NCBI RefSeq assembly: GCF_963677945.1
Contig: NZ_OY782578.1
Coordinates: forward strand, 3,935,258-3,999,257
Length of the DNA stretch: 64,000 nt
DNA from: an uncultured Bacteroides sp.
Lineage (GTDB): Bacteria; Bacteroidota; Bacteroidia; Bacteroidales; Bacteroidaceae
Direction: 5' to 3'
This document shows, one piece after another, positions 27,778-36,486 of this stretch. Positions within the stretch are counted from its first letter, which is position 1. Each line of letters opens with the position of its first letter. A program made the translations under genes and the position numbers. The notes below the pieces were generated by a model that worked only from the letters and a program-made list of their open reading frames with translations, did no database searches and was not told the DNA's origin.

Positions 27778-28041
27778 CTATAAAAAAATATCTATGCTAC
27801 TACGCTCTTTCCCAACTATTTGCTTCTCAGTCCAGGTAACATCTCTTCCTTTGAAAATTATTATGCTATCCTGGTCTTCTTTCATAAATTTCTTAGCCAA
27901 AAGGAGTAGCTCGTGAAGCCTCACTTCGGATATCTCTCCCTCAAAAACTGAGTTCTGAATCCAATTGAGGTATTTACGACAAAGTTTAAGCATCTTTGCC
28001 ACTCGCTTCTCCCCAAAATCATACACAAGGACTACATACAT
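27778..28041 (-). CDS. cas2: CRISPR-associated endonuclease Cas2
   Basis: Cas2 is the structural dimer at the centre of the Cas1-Cas2 integrase. This 87-residue protein has the family start MYVVLVYDFGEKRVAKMLK, with the conserved Asp after the first strand (YDF), and the helix RKYLNWIQNSVFEGEI. The length is normal. It is the last cas gene before the leader, 2 bp after cas1, and was called from its sequence and context. Confidence 0.96.
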   Translation of the reverse strand: MYVVLVYDFGEKRVAKMLKLCRKYLNWIQNSVFEGEISEVRLHELLLLAKKFMKEDQDSIIIFKGRDVTWTEKQIVGKERSSIDIFL

Positions 28042-28043
28042 AA

Positions 28044-29060
28044 CTACCAGTACATCTTAAAAGGTTTATATTCTTCTATTTTGAGCAAATGTTTCGTTAG
28101 TTTATAGCACTCTAATTTTACCAGATGTCGGTAACTAACGTTGCGTTTCAAGCTGCGATGTTGAATGGTTTCCTGAAGTCTGTCTTCCAGAGCCTTTACA
28201 AAGATCTTTTTTCCAGATGAATTTAGCAAGCACTTGTTCAGCTTCTTATCAAAATGCTTTTCCTGAATTTCTTTCTTGTTAAGCACTTTAAATATAACAC
28301 GATCAACGATTATTGGTTTAAATATTTCTGCTACATCAAGAGCCAGAGAATATCTTCTTTCACCTGGAGTATGAAGAAAACTGATCGTTGGGTTCAGTTG
28401 AGTCTGATGAATGGCACGCAAACAAAGCGTATAGCAAATCATATTCCCAAACGAAATCAACGCATTCACCTCATTACGCGGAGGTTGCTTTGTACGATTA
28501 CCCATTTCAAAGTCGTTCAATATCAGGTTAAACGCGTCATAATAAGTCTGACGAATCATACCTTCAATTCCCATCAGTTCTTCCACTGTGTTCGATTCAG
28601 TAATCTTCAAAGAGTAAGCCTTAATCAGCTCCATGATATCTTCCATATCCTTACCTCGTCTATTGTAATACTGCAGATTCTTCAGCATATTAAAGGCAGC
28701 CCCTTCAATAAACTTCTGAGCAATGACAATTCGCCTCTTCTTATCCTGATAAGCAGAAGTCTGAGCCAGTAGCATTCTTCCCGACAACAAAGAATCGCGA
28801 GGCATAAACGAGCCGGTGTAATTCTCATAATAATCAAAGAAGTGCACTGAAATATCTTTCTGGCCGAGGAAGTTAAACAAAGCACTGTTGGCCGTTAACG
28901 AACCAAAGGCATAAAACTCATTAATATCCTCCACAGGAAGATAGCGGGGACTAGCATGCATATCCCCTCCGGCTTCAGGATCAGATATCGGAGTAAATTT
29001 CAAGGTATTATCTCTTCTCTCTAAAACACCCGGATTAAATAAATAATAAGTTTTTTTCAT
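28044..29060 (-). CDS. cas1: CRISPR-associated integrase Cas1, type I-B
   Basis: Cas1 inserts new spacers at the leader end. I use the start at 29060 (MKKTYYLFNPGVLERRDN), which overlaps the cas4 stop as ATGA; a frame extending to 29084 adds eight residues inside cas4. The protein has about 338 residues: an N-terminal beta domain, then a helical catalytic domain with conserved metal ligands in PPRNEVNALISFG (Glu), FLHTPGERRYSLALD (His) and DVAEIFKPII (Asp/Glu). The sequence is typical of the I-B branch and nothing appears to be missing, so adaptation is probably functional. Confidence 0.96.
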   Translation of the reverse strand: MKKTYYLFNPGVLERRDNTLKFTPISDPEAGGDMHASPRYLPVEDINEFYAFGSLTANSALFNFLGQKDISVHFFDYYENYTGSFMPRDSLLSGRMLLAQTSAYQDKKRRIVIAQKFIEGAAFNMLKNLQYYNRRGKDMEDIMELIKAYSLKITESNTVEELMGIEGMIRQTYYDAFNLILNDFEMGNRTKQPPRNEVNALISFGNMICYTLCLRAIHQTQLNPTISFLHTPGERRYSLALDVAEIFKPIIVDRVIFKVLNKKEIQEKHFDKKLNKCLLNSSGKKIFVKALEDRLQETIQHRSLKRNVSYRHLVKLECYKLTKHLLKIEEYKPFKMYW

Positions 29061-29569
29061 TCTTCTTCCTCCCTGCTGTAACAAAAGTCATAGTAACTAC
29101 AATTCTTGCAAATCCGTTTTTTCTCCAATGGTGGACATTGTTCACTTTCAATAATGCTCTTTATTTCCGTCTCCATAGATAAAATTTCCTCTCTGTCAAT
29201 ATCCGTAAGTAGAACGTTTTCAGTCTTTCTTAGCACCGGATATTCAAGAATGCCGGTAGCACCAATAATTCCATTCTTTTCAAACACAAACAAGTAATAC
29301 TTCAATTGCCACTCATGCGCCCGGTCTATCTTATCCGACTTCTTTATTTCATGAATCACCTTGTTTCGCGGATCGTAAAAGTCCACTTTTATTCCGTCAA
29401 TCTCCACCTCTTCATACTTAGAGGAACGTTGCGGATAAGCCTCTTCATGAATCAAAGTTCCTTCAAATACCAGATCGGAAGTATGCTCCATATTTATCCC
29501 ATTCGCAAACAGCCAGAGCTTTCGTTTGCAAACCTGATAATAGTTGAAATGGGTTCCTGTTATTTGCAT
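29057..29569 (-). CDS. cas4: CRISPR-associated exonuclease Cas4
   Basis: Cas4 trims prespacers and helps choose the PAM side. This 170-residue protein has one cysteine near the N-terminus (YYQVCKRKLWLF, Cys14) and a C-terminal cluster CPPLEKKRICKNCSYYDFC, which together hold an iron-sulfur cluster. The RecB-like nuclease core shows VDFYDPRNKVIHEIKKSDK (Asp and E-x-K). It overlaps cas1 by 4 bp and lies 13 bp after cas3. Confidence 0.95.
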   Translation of the reverse strand: MQITGTHFNYYQVCKRKLWLFANGINMEHTSDLVFEGTLIHEEAYPQRSSKYEEVEIDGIKVDFYDPRNKVIHEIKKSDKIDRAHEWQLKYYLFVFEKNGIIGATGILEYPVLRKTENVLLTDIDREEILSMETEIKSIIESEQCPPLEKKRICKNCSYYDFCYSREEEE

Positions 29570-29582
29570 CTTTTAATCCTAT

Positions 29583-31868
29583 TTACAATAAGCAACTTTG
29601 TTCATTCGATTTTTCTTCCGCATCTAGTTGCAATCCTAGTTCACTATCATATTTTCTATTTATAACATAATAGCTCTGCTCTTTTATTTTATCAGTTCCT
29701 TTTGCCTCAAAAGCAAAAATATTTTTATGGATATCATCATTAATACTTAATGATATAAACCTCTTTTTAGAAATAGAAATTTTAAGAGATTCTGCTTTAA
29801 TTAATTTATTCTCTTCAACAAACTTATTATACTCATTTTCTAATCTTGAAGGCAAGACTTTCACTCCATCAAATTGTTTTTCAAATTCTTCTTCACGATG
29901 CAAGTCATATATAAATGGAGCAAGATTCTCCCTTACATCTGTTTTCAGAACATTATAGACACGATCAAATTCTTCTTTATCTTTATCAGACCAACAAGGA
30001 TAAACCTGATCGATATATTTTTGTAAATCAGCTTCTAATATTATTCCATCATTACATAATTCAATTTTTCGAAGAACTTCCAATGTTCTATTAATAACAT
30101 CTTCATTCTTATAAATATATTTGTCTACATCATTTCGATCAGAAAAGACAGTGCAATCGCATGGAGATCTATATGCTCCATTTATGCGATGTCTGTTGAC
30201 TCGCCCAAAGCGTTGTAATAAAGCATCGAGAGGTGCTAATTCTGTAAAAACAACATCATAATCAATATCCAAACTAACTTCTATAGCTTGGGTACCCACT
30301 AATAACTTAACTCCATCAGATTTTAAATCCGACTCTTTTTCATTTCTATCAATTCCATTAAAAGCACTATGCAGTAAAACTTTATGCATAGAATTCAATT
30401 TATTATAAATGAATTGAGCCTGTTTAACAGTATTGCATACAACTAAAACTTTATCACCATGATTCAATCGTTTTTGGATATCTTGTATACTTTCTGATAG
30501 CAATCCCTCTTCTACTTTGACTTTATGTCGAACAAAAGATTTATATAACACATTATCAGCTGTAATTTCATTAAAATCACCAATAGCTTTTGCAAATTCC
30601 TTTTTTAAGAAAGATGGTAATGTTGCTGTCATTAAGCAAATATTTACATTCAAATATCTTGCTGCAAATTCTATTAAAACCAAAATCTGAGCAGTTACTT
30701 CCGGATCATAAGCATGAATCTCATCGAAAATAAAATATCCACCACCCATTTCAAAAAGACCTTTTTCAAATCCTTTTAATCCAAAAATATATTTTAAGAG
30801 CTGAAATGGAGTTACAACTTTTAATGGGGGAACTAAAGCACGATAATTTTCTTTTAGCTCCTTTTTAAAGTTTTCATTTTCGGAGCTATAATCTTGTTCT
30901 TCAAAACGACTCTCTATATATTCAGAAAGTTTTCCATGTACAAGACCAACAATCTCATTGTTACCTTTCATTTTCTTATCCAAACGTTCATACATAGCAT
31001 TGATAGATGCAGTAAAAGGTAAAATATAAAAAGCTCTACCTTGTCCTGTTTCTTTCAATTGCTTATGTAACCACATAAGTGAAGCTTCTGTCTTACCCGA
31101 GCCTGTTGGCGCTGTTAATACAATATTTCCTAAGGTATTCGAAGCTATTTTCTGATGATGATAGGGATTCCATGAAGTATTATATAAAAATTCAAAATGA
31201 TTATCTTCTAAAATATTCACTTTAAATATTCCTGCAGATGCAGAATGATCACATTGTTTCAAAGCTCCAACAAGTAAAAGGAGTTTTAGAAAATCACTAC
31301 TATACGTATTTGCTGGATCTCTTAAATATTTCTTCAGATCAATTATAGAATCTGTAAGTGGCTTTGGTTCAATTTGAATCTTGTAATTATTCAAAAATGA
31401 TCTAACAAATTCCAAATCTAATTTACTTAATTCCTCTTTCCACTCTAATTTTCCATCTTCCGAAAAAGAAAACAAATCAGAACCATTCTTATAACTACCT
31501 TGAATAAAATCAAGCAGAGATTTAAAATCTTTATGATGCCCTGCAACAACTAGTTCTAAAAGTAATTTATCATTCTCATCCAACAATAATTTATCAATAA
31601 ATGGTACTGAAAAAAGTTCGTGACGCTGATGATACCAAGCCGCTCGCTTTCCTAAAAGAATTTTCTGAAATTCCGGGTGTATCTTTCCTATATCGTGGAA
31701 AATAATACTAAAACGAATCAATATCCAAAAATGCTCCGTATCAGCTATTGGTAATCTTTCAAAAGCTTTTTTAAGTGATTTATATACATAAAGACATTCA
31801 TCTGTATGCTGTTTCAGAGAAATCGGAGGTTTTGACTTAGCTAAAACCTCCTGAATAAATTTTTTCAT
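29583..31868 (-). CDS. cas3: CRISPR-associated helicase/nuclease Cas3
   Basis: Cas3 is recruited by Cascade to nick and degrade target DNA. This 761-residue protein has an N-terminal HD nuclease domain (His21, IIFHDIGK with His58-Asp59, GHHKDF at 110-115) and a superfamily-2 helicase with Walker A TAPTGSGKTEA (~252-262), Walker B FDEIHAYD and motif VI LLQRFGRVNRH. All key residues are present, so interference should work. It overlaps cas5 by 4 bp, consistent with one polycistronic transcript. Confidence 0.96.
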   Translation of the reverse strand: MKKFIQEVLAKSKPPISLKQHTDECLYVYKSLKKAFERLPIADTEHFWILIRFSIIFHDIGKIHPEFQKILLGKRAAWYHQRHELFSVPFIDKLLLDENDKLLLELVVAGHHKDFKSLLDFIQGSYKNGSDLFSFSEDGKLEWKEELSKLDLEFVRSFLNNYKIQIEPKPLTDSIIDLKKYLRDPANTYSSDFLKLLLLVGALKQCDHSASAGIFKVNILEDNHFEFLYNTSWNPYHHQKIASNTLGNIVLTAPTGSGKTEASLMWLHKQLKETGQGRAFYILPFTASINAMYERLDKKMKGNNEIVGLVHGKLSEYIESRFEEQDYSSENENFKKELKENYRALVPPLKVVTPFQLLKYIFGLKGFEKGLFEMGGGYFIFDEIHAYDPEVTAQILVLIEFAARYLNVNICLMTATLPSFLKKEFAKAIGDFNEITADNVLYKSFVRHKVKVEEGLLSESIQDIQKRLNHGDKVLVVCNTVKQAQFIYNKLNSMHKVLLHSAFNGIDRNEKESDLKSDGVKLLVGTQAIEVSLDIDYDVVFTELAPLDALLQRFGRVNRHRINGAYRSPCDCTVFSDRNDVDKYIYKNEDVINRTLEVLRKIELCNDGIILEADLQKYIDQVYPCWSDKDKEEFDRVYNVLKTDVRENLAPFIYDLHREEEFEKQFDGVKVLPSRLENEYNKFVEENKLIKAESLKISISKKRFISLSINDDIHKNIFAFEAKGTDKIKEQSYYVINRKYDSELGLQLDAEEKSNEQSCLL

Positions 31869-32524
31869 ATCTTTATCTTATGAAGAAATATATCACTATC
31901 AAACTCTATATTATCTACTCGAAAAGCTGTCAGTCTTGTTTTTACAGGATTATTAAAAGATACTATAGTGTAAGGTTCTGTTTCTAAATTCTTCCTAGGT
32001 ATAGTATTTGTAAAATATTTAGGTAAGGCTTGTATTTGTCCTGGTAAATAATTTCCAGTAAAAGGAATAACCTGCCCTGCTATTTTTGCATTATCAATTT
32101 CTTTTAGCTCAACCTCGCAAATATTGTCTATTCCTGCAAGATCACAACTTCGACCAAGCAATAAAGGATACACAGGATTTCGAAGATTGGAAACCAAAGA
32201 CTCATCTGTCAAATATAGAAAAAGACGACATTCATATAAAAACTCGCGCTGAATAACATTTGATTTTGATATATTTTTGGGATATTTCTTTTCGTGAGCC
32301 TCTATTTGATAGATCGTTTCTAAATCGATCGATTTACACTTAAAATCAAAATAATAACCTAAATAAAACTCTAGATTTTCAATATATTTCCCAGACGCTG
32401 CATTTAACAACCCCATTATAGTACTTATCGGGGGAGCTTCAAGCGTAGGCTGAAATCCAGATATTAAGTTGGGATATCTAAAGCTAGAAGTCCAAGCTGT
32501 GATTTTTACACAAAATGCTTTCAT
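31865..32524 (-). CDS. cas5: Cascade subunit Cas5 (type I-B)
   Basis: Cas5 caps the 5' tag of the crRNA in Cascade. This 219-residue RAMP protein has the family N-terminus CVKITAWTSSFRYPNLISG followed by QPTLEAPPISTIMGLLNAA, the signature of the Cas5 b/h/t group. It overlaps cas7 by 1 bp and cas3 by 4 bp. Length is normal. Confidence 0.94.
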   Translation of the reverse strand: MKAFCVKITAWTSSFRYPNLISGFQPTLEAPPISTIMGLLNAASGKYIENLEFYLGYYFDFKCKSIDLETIYQIEAHEKKYPKNISKSNVIQREFLYECRLFLYLTDESLVSNLRNPVYPLLLGRSCDLAGIDNICEVELKEIDNAKIAGQVIPFTGNYLPGQIQALPKYFTNTIPRKNLETEPYTIVSFNNPVKTRLTAFRVDNIEFDSDIFLHKIKI

Positions 32525-33621
32525 TATTTAATTTGAGATTTCAATTCTTCACAATACTCATCTATAGCTTTATTTACTGGTAATATTTCAACGTCTGGAA
32601 TATCTGCCAATGACTTCAATTCATGTAGTTTAGAAATAATATCATCCATAAAACCATTTCTTATCCCAATATACACTTTACCTAAAAAAGTATCATTATA
32701 TTCTTTTAAGACTTCTACCAATCCATTTAAATTAAAAACTGTATTTTGTTCCCATTCTCCACGACTTGTTACTATATGACCAAAAGGATGGTTACCAGTG
32801 TTTGTTGTTGCCAAAATTATAAATTTAGGAGTAACATCCCCCATATTATTTGTTTGCATAGCACCTCCAGATATAGTCTTTAAAGCCTTTATCGTATCAA
32901 TAATTCTTTTTTCACGAATTTCTTTTGGTAATCTAATCAGTTTTTTAGGCTGTCCATTATTGTCTAACACATATGGATCATTTATTTCTGCTGCACCATT
33001 ATTTATAGCCTCATTTAGTAATGCCACAGACAGGTTTTTATATCCTGTACGATCATAATTCGAAAATGTGCCAACCATAGACACATCTAAGCTAAACATT
33101 CCTTTCATAATAGCACTATACTCTTGCTTCTCATAAGGAACGGCATCTCCTTCTTGACGAGACATACTAGACCAATTTTCTACAGGGTTTACACTAGTAA
33201 CAGAAATTATTGCTGAATTTTTTAGCGGTGATACTCGAGTTACCGTGACATTTGTCATTTTGGGATTGCCTTTTTTATCTTTTACAGGTAGCCCTTTTTC
33301 ATCTAATTCAAAATCTTTTGCTGCTCTCATGTATCCAAAGACATCATCATCAGGATATTTTAAAGGATCTGCATTAGTAAAAGCTATTTTTCCATCTCGT
33401 GTTATAGGAGAAAGATTCCATCCAACATTCTTTTGTAAAGCATCACGCCACCAATAACGCCATGCTTGTCCAGACACGTAAACATAATTCCGTCCATTCT
33501 TACGGATTGATTTGGTAGCTACAGCATTATCATTATTACTTGAAGTATTCTTCCCCGCATTATTTAAAGCAACGACATCGACATCTAAAAGGATAAAACC
33601 TTGAGTTTTAATATTTTCCAT
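32524..33621 (-). CDS. cas7: Cascade backbone subunit Cas7 (Cst2/DevR type)
   Basis: Cas7 polymerises along the crRNA spacer and forms the Cascade backbone. This 365-residue protein matches the Cst2/DevR family: GFILLDVDVVALNNAGKN (residues ~8-25), then KSIRKNGRNYVYVSGQAWRYWW and SPLKNSAIISV. It overlaps cas5 by 1 bp and lies 11 bp after cas8b1. The Cst-type partners indicate the I-B (Tneap) subtype. Confidence 0.94.
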   Translation of the reverse strand: MENIKTQGFILLDVDVVALNNAGKNTSSNNDNAVATKSIRKNGRNYVYVSGQAWRYWWRDALQKNVGWNLSPITRDGKIAFTNADPLKYPDDDVFGYMRAAKDFELDEKGLPVKDKKGNPKMTNVTVTRVSPLKNSAIISVTSVNPVENWSSMSRQEGDAVPYEKQEYSAIMKGMFSLDVSMVGTFSNYDRTGYKNLSVALLNEAINNGAAEINDPYVLDNNGQPKKLIRLPKEIREKRIIDTIKALKTISGGAMQTNNMGDVTPKFIILATTNTGNHPFGHIVTSRGEWEQNTVFNLNGLVEVLKEYNDTFLGKVYIGIRNGFMDDIISKLHELKSLADIPDVEILPVNKAIDEYCEELKSQIK

Positions 33622-33632
33622 AATTATATATT

Positions 33633-35045
33633 TTAATTTTCGTTTTCATAATCTGATTCTATAGTGAGCTCTTCTATTACAAGTTCTCGTTCATGAAGTT
33701 CCTGGTAAACTGCGATAAGTAAAAGATCTCTTATTTCTCCCCAATATGAACCATCTGGACAGAGATAATTCAAATAATCTTCTAGATCTATAATTGAGTC
33801 TTTATTACCATCCGTATAGTTCTTAGCGATTATATCCTTTAAGAAGAAACGACGTAATGCAGCTGCATTTTTTATTTTATCTAAAGATTTTATTCTCTTT
33901 TCGATATTATCAACATTTTCATCTTTTACAAGAAATGCAGCTAACTCTTTAATTTTAGAAATTGTAGCTTGTTTCATACCTATAATATTTATTTGATAAA
34001 TTTCAACGAGTTTAAAATTAAAAGGGAATTTACGCGACCAACGTAATATTTCAGGGCGAATGCTTTCACCATTCAATAGTTTGTTATAAATAACATTATA
34101 CCACTGCATGTACTCTCCCTGATTAATTTCAACTAGTTCTTTGGAACTAGTTATTTCGTAAGAACCAGTTTTCCAATTATATATTCCTCCTTTATGTTTA
34201 CTATCAAAGTAATGTGATCTAATAAATCGTATCCAGTCCTCTTTAAATTTTGGACTAAAACAAGTCCTATAAAAAACAAAAACTTTTGCAGGAAGTTGAT
34301 GAATTTGTATTTCAGGGTTTGCTCCAAAATTAGTAAAATGGTATAAAGTCAATGATGGCAATCCATCTTCATTATCAGCAAAATCTAACAATTGATTAAT
34401 TGCCTCATCAACAAAGTTAAAGATAGCATTTGCAGGTTTTCCCATATCTGATTTAGCTATACCTTCGGAAATACCTATTGCTATTTCATGTAAGTTTCTG
34501 TTAACTATTTGTTTTACAATAAATTCACCTAGAGCATAGTTATTACTTTGTAACAAAGCAATTTTACCCTGTAGTTGAAAACAGGCAAAAGGCACAAAAT
34601 GAATTCGTATTATAGCTTCTTTTGAAATAAGAATCCCTTTCTGAAAATTATGATGATAATTAATAAATGTACCAGATCCTGTCATAATAGTATTATCACG
34701 CCCTCCTTGAAACAGTTTTGTTTCTTTCCCTGTTATTCTACAAAAACCATACTCAAATGGTTCTGTTTCATTTATAAGTCTTTCAAAATAATTTAGTGTT
34801 TCAGAAATTTTCCGTTGTCCTTGAAAAGCTGGCTGAGTTATTTTAGAATTGAGAAAAAAAGCATTTAGTTTTCCATCCCATTTTTCTACATATATCTTAG
34901 TCAGATAATCTATTAAATCTAAGATACCTTTCTCTGGAAATTTCTGAGAAAGAATTCTAATAGCAAGCCCTCCAGTATCAGCAAAAGGGTCTCCAGTAGG
35001 CTTTATAAGCCAGTTATAGTCTATTGTTTTATATTCCTCTTTCAT
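33633..35045 (-). CDS. cas8b: Cascade large subunit Cas8b1/Cst1
   Basis: The large subunit recognises the PAM and recruits Cas3. This 470-residue protein fits the Cst1 type: near the N-terminus IKPTGDPFADTGGLAI (residues ~15-30), in the middle FCRITGKETKLFQGGRDNT and SGTFINYHHNFQKGI, and a helical C-terminus. Cas8 sequences vary widely, so the call relies on context as well as those motifs. Its start overlaps the upstream small ORF by 17 bp, so orf73 and cas8 are translationally coupled. Confidence 0.9.
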   Translation of the reverse strand: MKEEYKTIDYNWLIKPTGDPFADTGGLAIRILSQKFPEKGILDLIDYLTKIYVEKWDGKLNAFFLNSKITQPAFQGQRKISETLNYFERLINETEPFEYGFCRITGKETKLFQGGRDNTIMTGSGTFINYHHNFQKGILISKEAIIRIHFVPFACFQLQGKIALLQSNNYALGEFIVKQIVNRNLHEIAIGISEGIAKSDMGKPANAIFNFVDEAINQLLDFADNEDGLPSLTLYHFTNFGANPEIQIHQLPAKVFVFYRTCFSPKFKEDWIRFIRSHYFDSKHKGGIYNWKTGSYEITSSKELVEINQGEYMQWYNVIYNKLLNGESIRPEILRWSRKFPFNFKLVEIYQINIIGMKQATISKIKELAAFLVKDENVDNIEKRIKSLDKIKNAAALRRFFLKDIIAKNYTDGNKDSIIDLEDYLNYLCPDGSYWGEIRDLLLIAVYQELHERELVIEELTIESDYENEN

Positions 35046-35250
35046 CTTTAAATTCTATATAACATATCCAATCGTCATTTTTTAAAAAGATATCACAATA
35101 ATAAAACCATATATCATTATCATCGAAATAGAGAATATCTTGGTCAGAATACCCTTTAGATCTTAAATCGACAATCTTTATTTTTATATATAAGATCAAA
35201 TCATCATCTTGAAAAAGATGTCCATCTTCTGTGATATATTCTGTTCCCAT
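35029..35250 (-). CDS. Small acidic protein encoded in the cas operon (orf73), unknown
   Basis: This 73-residue frame begins MGTEYITEDGHLFQDDDL and ends FKDERGI. It has about 18 Asp/Glu against 7 Lys/Arg, many aromatic residues (DNDIWFYYCDIF), no signal peptide and no recognised domain. It sits between cas6 and cas8b1 on the cas strand and overlaps cas8b1 by 17 bp, which argues that it is translated. I do not know a standard Cas protein of this kind. The strong negative charge would suit a DNA mimic or a Cas-binding regulator, but that is speculation. Confidence 0.6.
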   Translation of the reverse strand: MGTEYITEDGHLFQDDDLILYIKIKIVDLRSKGYSDQDILYFDDNDIWFYYCDIFLKNDDWICYIEFKDERGI

Positions 35251-35308
35251 AATTCCAATAGTATTATATCCAAATTATTATTTATTTATAAAATATAATT
35301 CTACTAGA

Positions 35309-35334
35309 GAACAAAAATCAATGATTATTTGTTC
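35309..35334. promoter_or_regulatory. Near-perfect dyad beside the lone CRISPR-like repeat
   Basis: GAACAAAAATCA and TGATTATTTGTTC face each other around a 1-bp centre with one extra A. It could be an operator or a hairpin. It lies 11 bp before the lone repeat, in the cas6-orf73 gap. Confidence 0.45.
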
Positions 35335-35345
35335 AATCAATAAAT

Positions 35346-35374
35346 CACCTAATTGTACCTTATGGAATTGAAAA
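35346..35374 (+). repeat. Lone degenerate CRISPR repeat in the cas6-orf73 gap
   Basis: The plus strand reads CACCTAATTGTACC... and ends GGAATTGAAAA. It matches the array repeat in crRNA sense at 25 of 29 positions (differences at 2, 4, 9 and 29), with the whole 3' half and tag core ATTGAAA kept. The orientation is opposite to the cas genes. No second repeat is seen. A 16-bp hairpin follows 25 bp later. Confidence 0.85.
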
Positions 35375-35438
35375 AATTAATATTTATTTATCTTGAGTCG
35401 AAATCCATTTCTTAATTTTATTTTAAGAAATGGATTTC
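35375..35438 (+). ncRNA. Possible crRNA-like RNA: guide segment plus terminating hairpin
   Basis: Directly after the lone repeat comes AATTAATATTTATTTATC..., which would be the guide of a single crRNA-like unit. It runs into a perfect 16-bp hairpin (35400-35415 / 35423-35438, 7-nt loop). The first 13 guide bases match 12 of 13 at 36317-36329, in the cas6 leader. No convincing promoter was found upstream on the plus strand. Whether this is transcribed is unknown. The hairpin could instead attenuate the cas transcript on the minus strand. Confidence 0.4.
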
Positions 35439-35461
35439 ATTATTTAATTCATCTATAATTA

Positions 35462-36247
35462 CTACAATCTATCGCCTAATAATTTCACCATCCCCCACCC
35501 CTGAGAACCTTTCATCCCAACTCCGCACTCATAAGCTAGCTTCAGCAAATCAGGATTAGCTTTCATCCTAAATTTACACATATAACCTCTTACCTTTGAC
35601 TCATTTTCGGTATTTGCCTTATAAGTAACTAGTACAGACTTTGGAGTAGTAAGTAAATCAAAATTAAAATCAATATCACCGGAATAAGGTTTTCCATAAA
35701 AGGCTTGATAACGGTTTAATAAACTGAAAAGTATTGATTCTTTCGAACGATCATCAGAAGGAGAAAGATATTCTGTTTTACCACTATCATTCCTTAATGA
35801 AATGCAGATTGGCGAGAGTGTTTCGAAGTTCATCTCTGAGTCAAACTGAGGATTAGGAAGCACTTGTACATTCTGTACCCTAAACTGCACTTTATTCTTC
35901 CAACCACCCAATTGGAACTCCTGATTCATAAATACTCCCTGAACAAATTTCACCGTAGATTCTTCGGGTAAGAAGGATACATACCACTCAACAGTATCAC
36001 TGTTTATTCTTATACAGGCCGATTCTTTTTCTATTGTATAACTGGGTATAATCAGTCTTGAATAGGAAAATAGCTTAAATTGCTTGGAGTCTAAAGTGAA
36101 CCCATTATCATGCAACCAGGTTGCATACTCTTCACTTGCAGATGACAATATTTTATATATTACTCCTGATAGTTCGTATTGGTAATTTATTGGAAGTCTA
36201 TTCCCGAATGCGTGTTTTTCTGTACTTAGTATTATTTTAAATCTCAT
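35462..36247 (-). CDS. cas6: CRISPR RNA endonuclease Cas6
   Basis: Cas6 cuts the pre-crRNA in each repeat, leaving the ATTGAAAT tag. I use the ATG at 36247 (MRFKIILSTEKHAFG), giving 261 residues; a TTG at 36268 would add seven. The RAMP fold is supported by ..LPINYQYELSGVIYKIL near the start and the glycine-rich loop GVGMKGSQGWGMVKLL at the C-terminus. It is the first gene of the cas operon. A promoter candidate lies at 36344-36374, about 100 bp upstream. The downstream gap holds the lone repeat. Confidence 0.94.
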   Translation of the reverse strand: MRFKIILSTEKHAFGNRLPINYQYELSGVIYKILSSASEEYATWLHDNGFTLDSKQFKLFSYSRLIIPSYTIEKESACIRINSDTVEWYVSFLPEESTVKFVQGVFMNQEFQLGGWKNKVQFRVQNVQVLPNPQFDSEMNFETLSPICISLRNDSGKTEYLSPSDDRSKESILFSLLNRYQAFYGKPYSGDIDFNFDLLTTPKSVLVTYKANTENESKVRGYMCKFRMKANPDLLKLAYECGVGMKGSQGWGMVKLLGDRL

Positions 36248-36343
36248 CGTAAAATTATTTATATCCAAAAATAAGCAATAACATTAGATAAAACAAGAAA
36301 ATAGATATCTTTTAAAAAATAATATTTATCATCATATATTTTA

Positions 36344-36374
36344 CAAATTGATTTTAGTACATACTAAGTTCAAC
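36344..36374 (-). promoter_or_regulatory. Candidate cas operon promoter
   Basis: On the minus strand TTG (36374-36372), 20 bp, then TCAATTTG (36351-36344) fits TTG-N19/21-TAnnTTTG with one mismatch. Transcription would start near 36337, leaving a leader of ~90 nt to cas6. Confidence 0.5.
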
Positions 36375-36486
36375 ATCTTCTATTGAGCTCAATTCTAGAG
36401 TCGATCTATTTTTTCACAGTACAGTGGCTCACCTGGAGGCGTATAATTTCACTCAGAGAATTATCAAAGAAGGTGTTCTTTAAAAT

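Noticed and set aside
35251-35461. CreT-like toxin RNA next to the lone repeat
   Set aside because: No minimal ORF with rare codons and ribosome site could be identified, so only the crRNA-like part is claimed.
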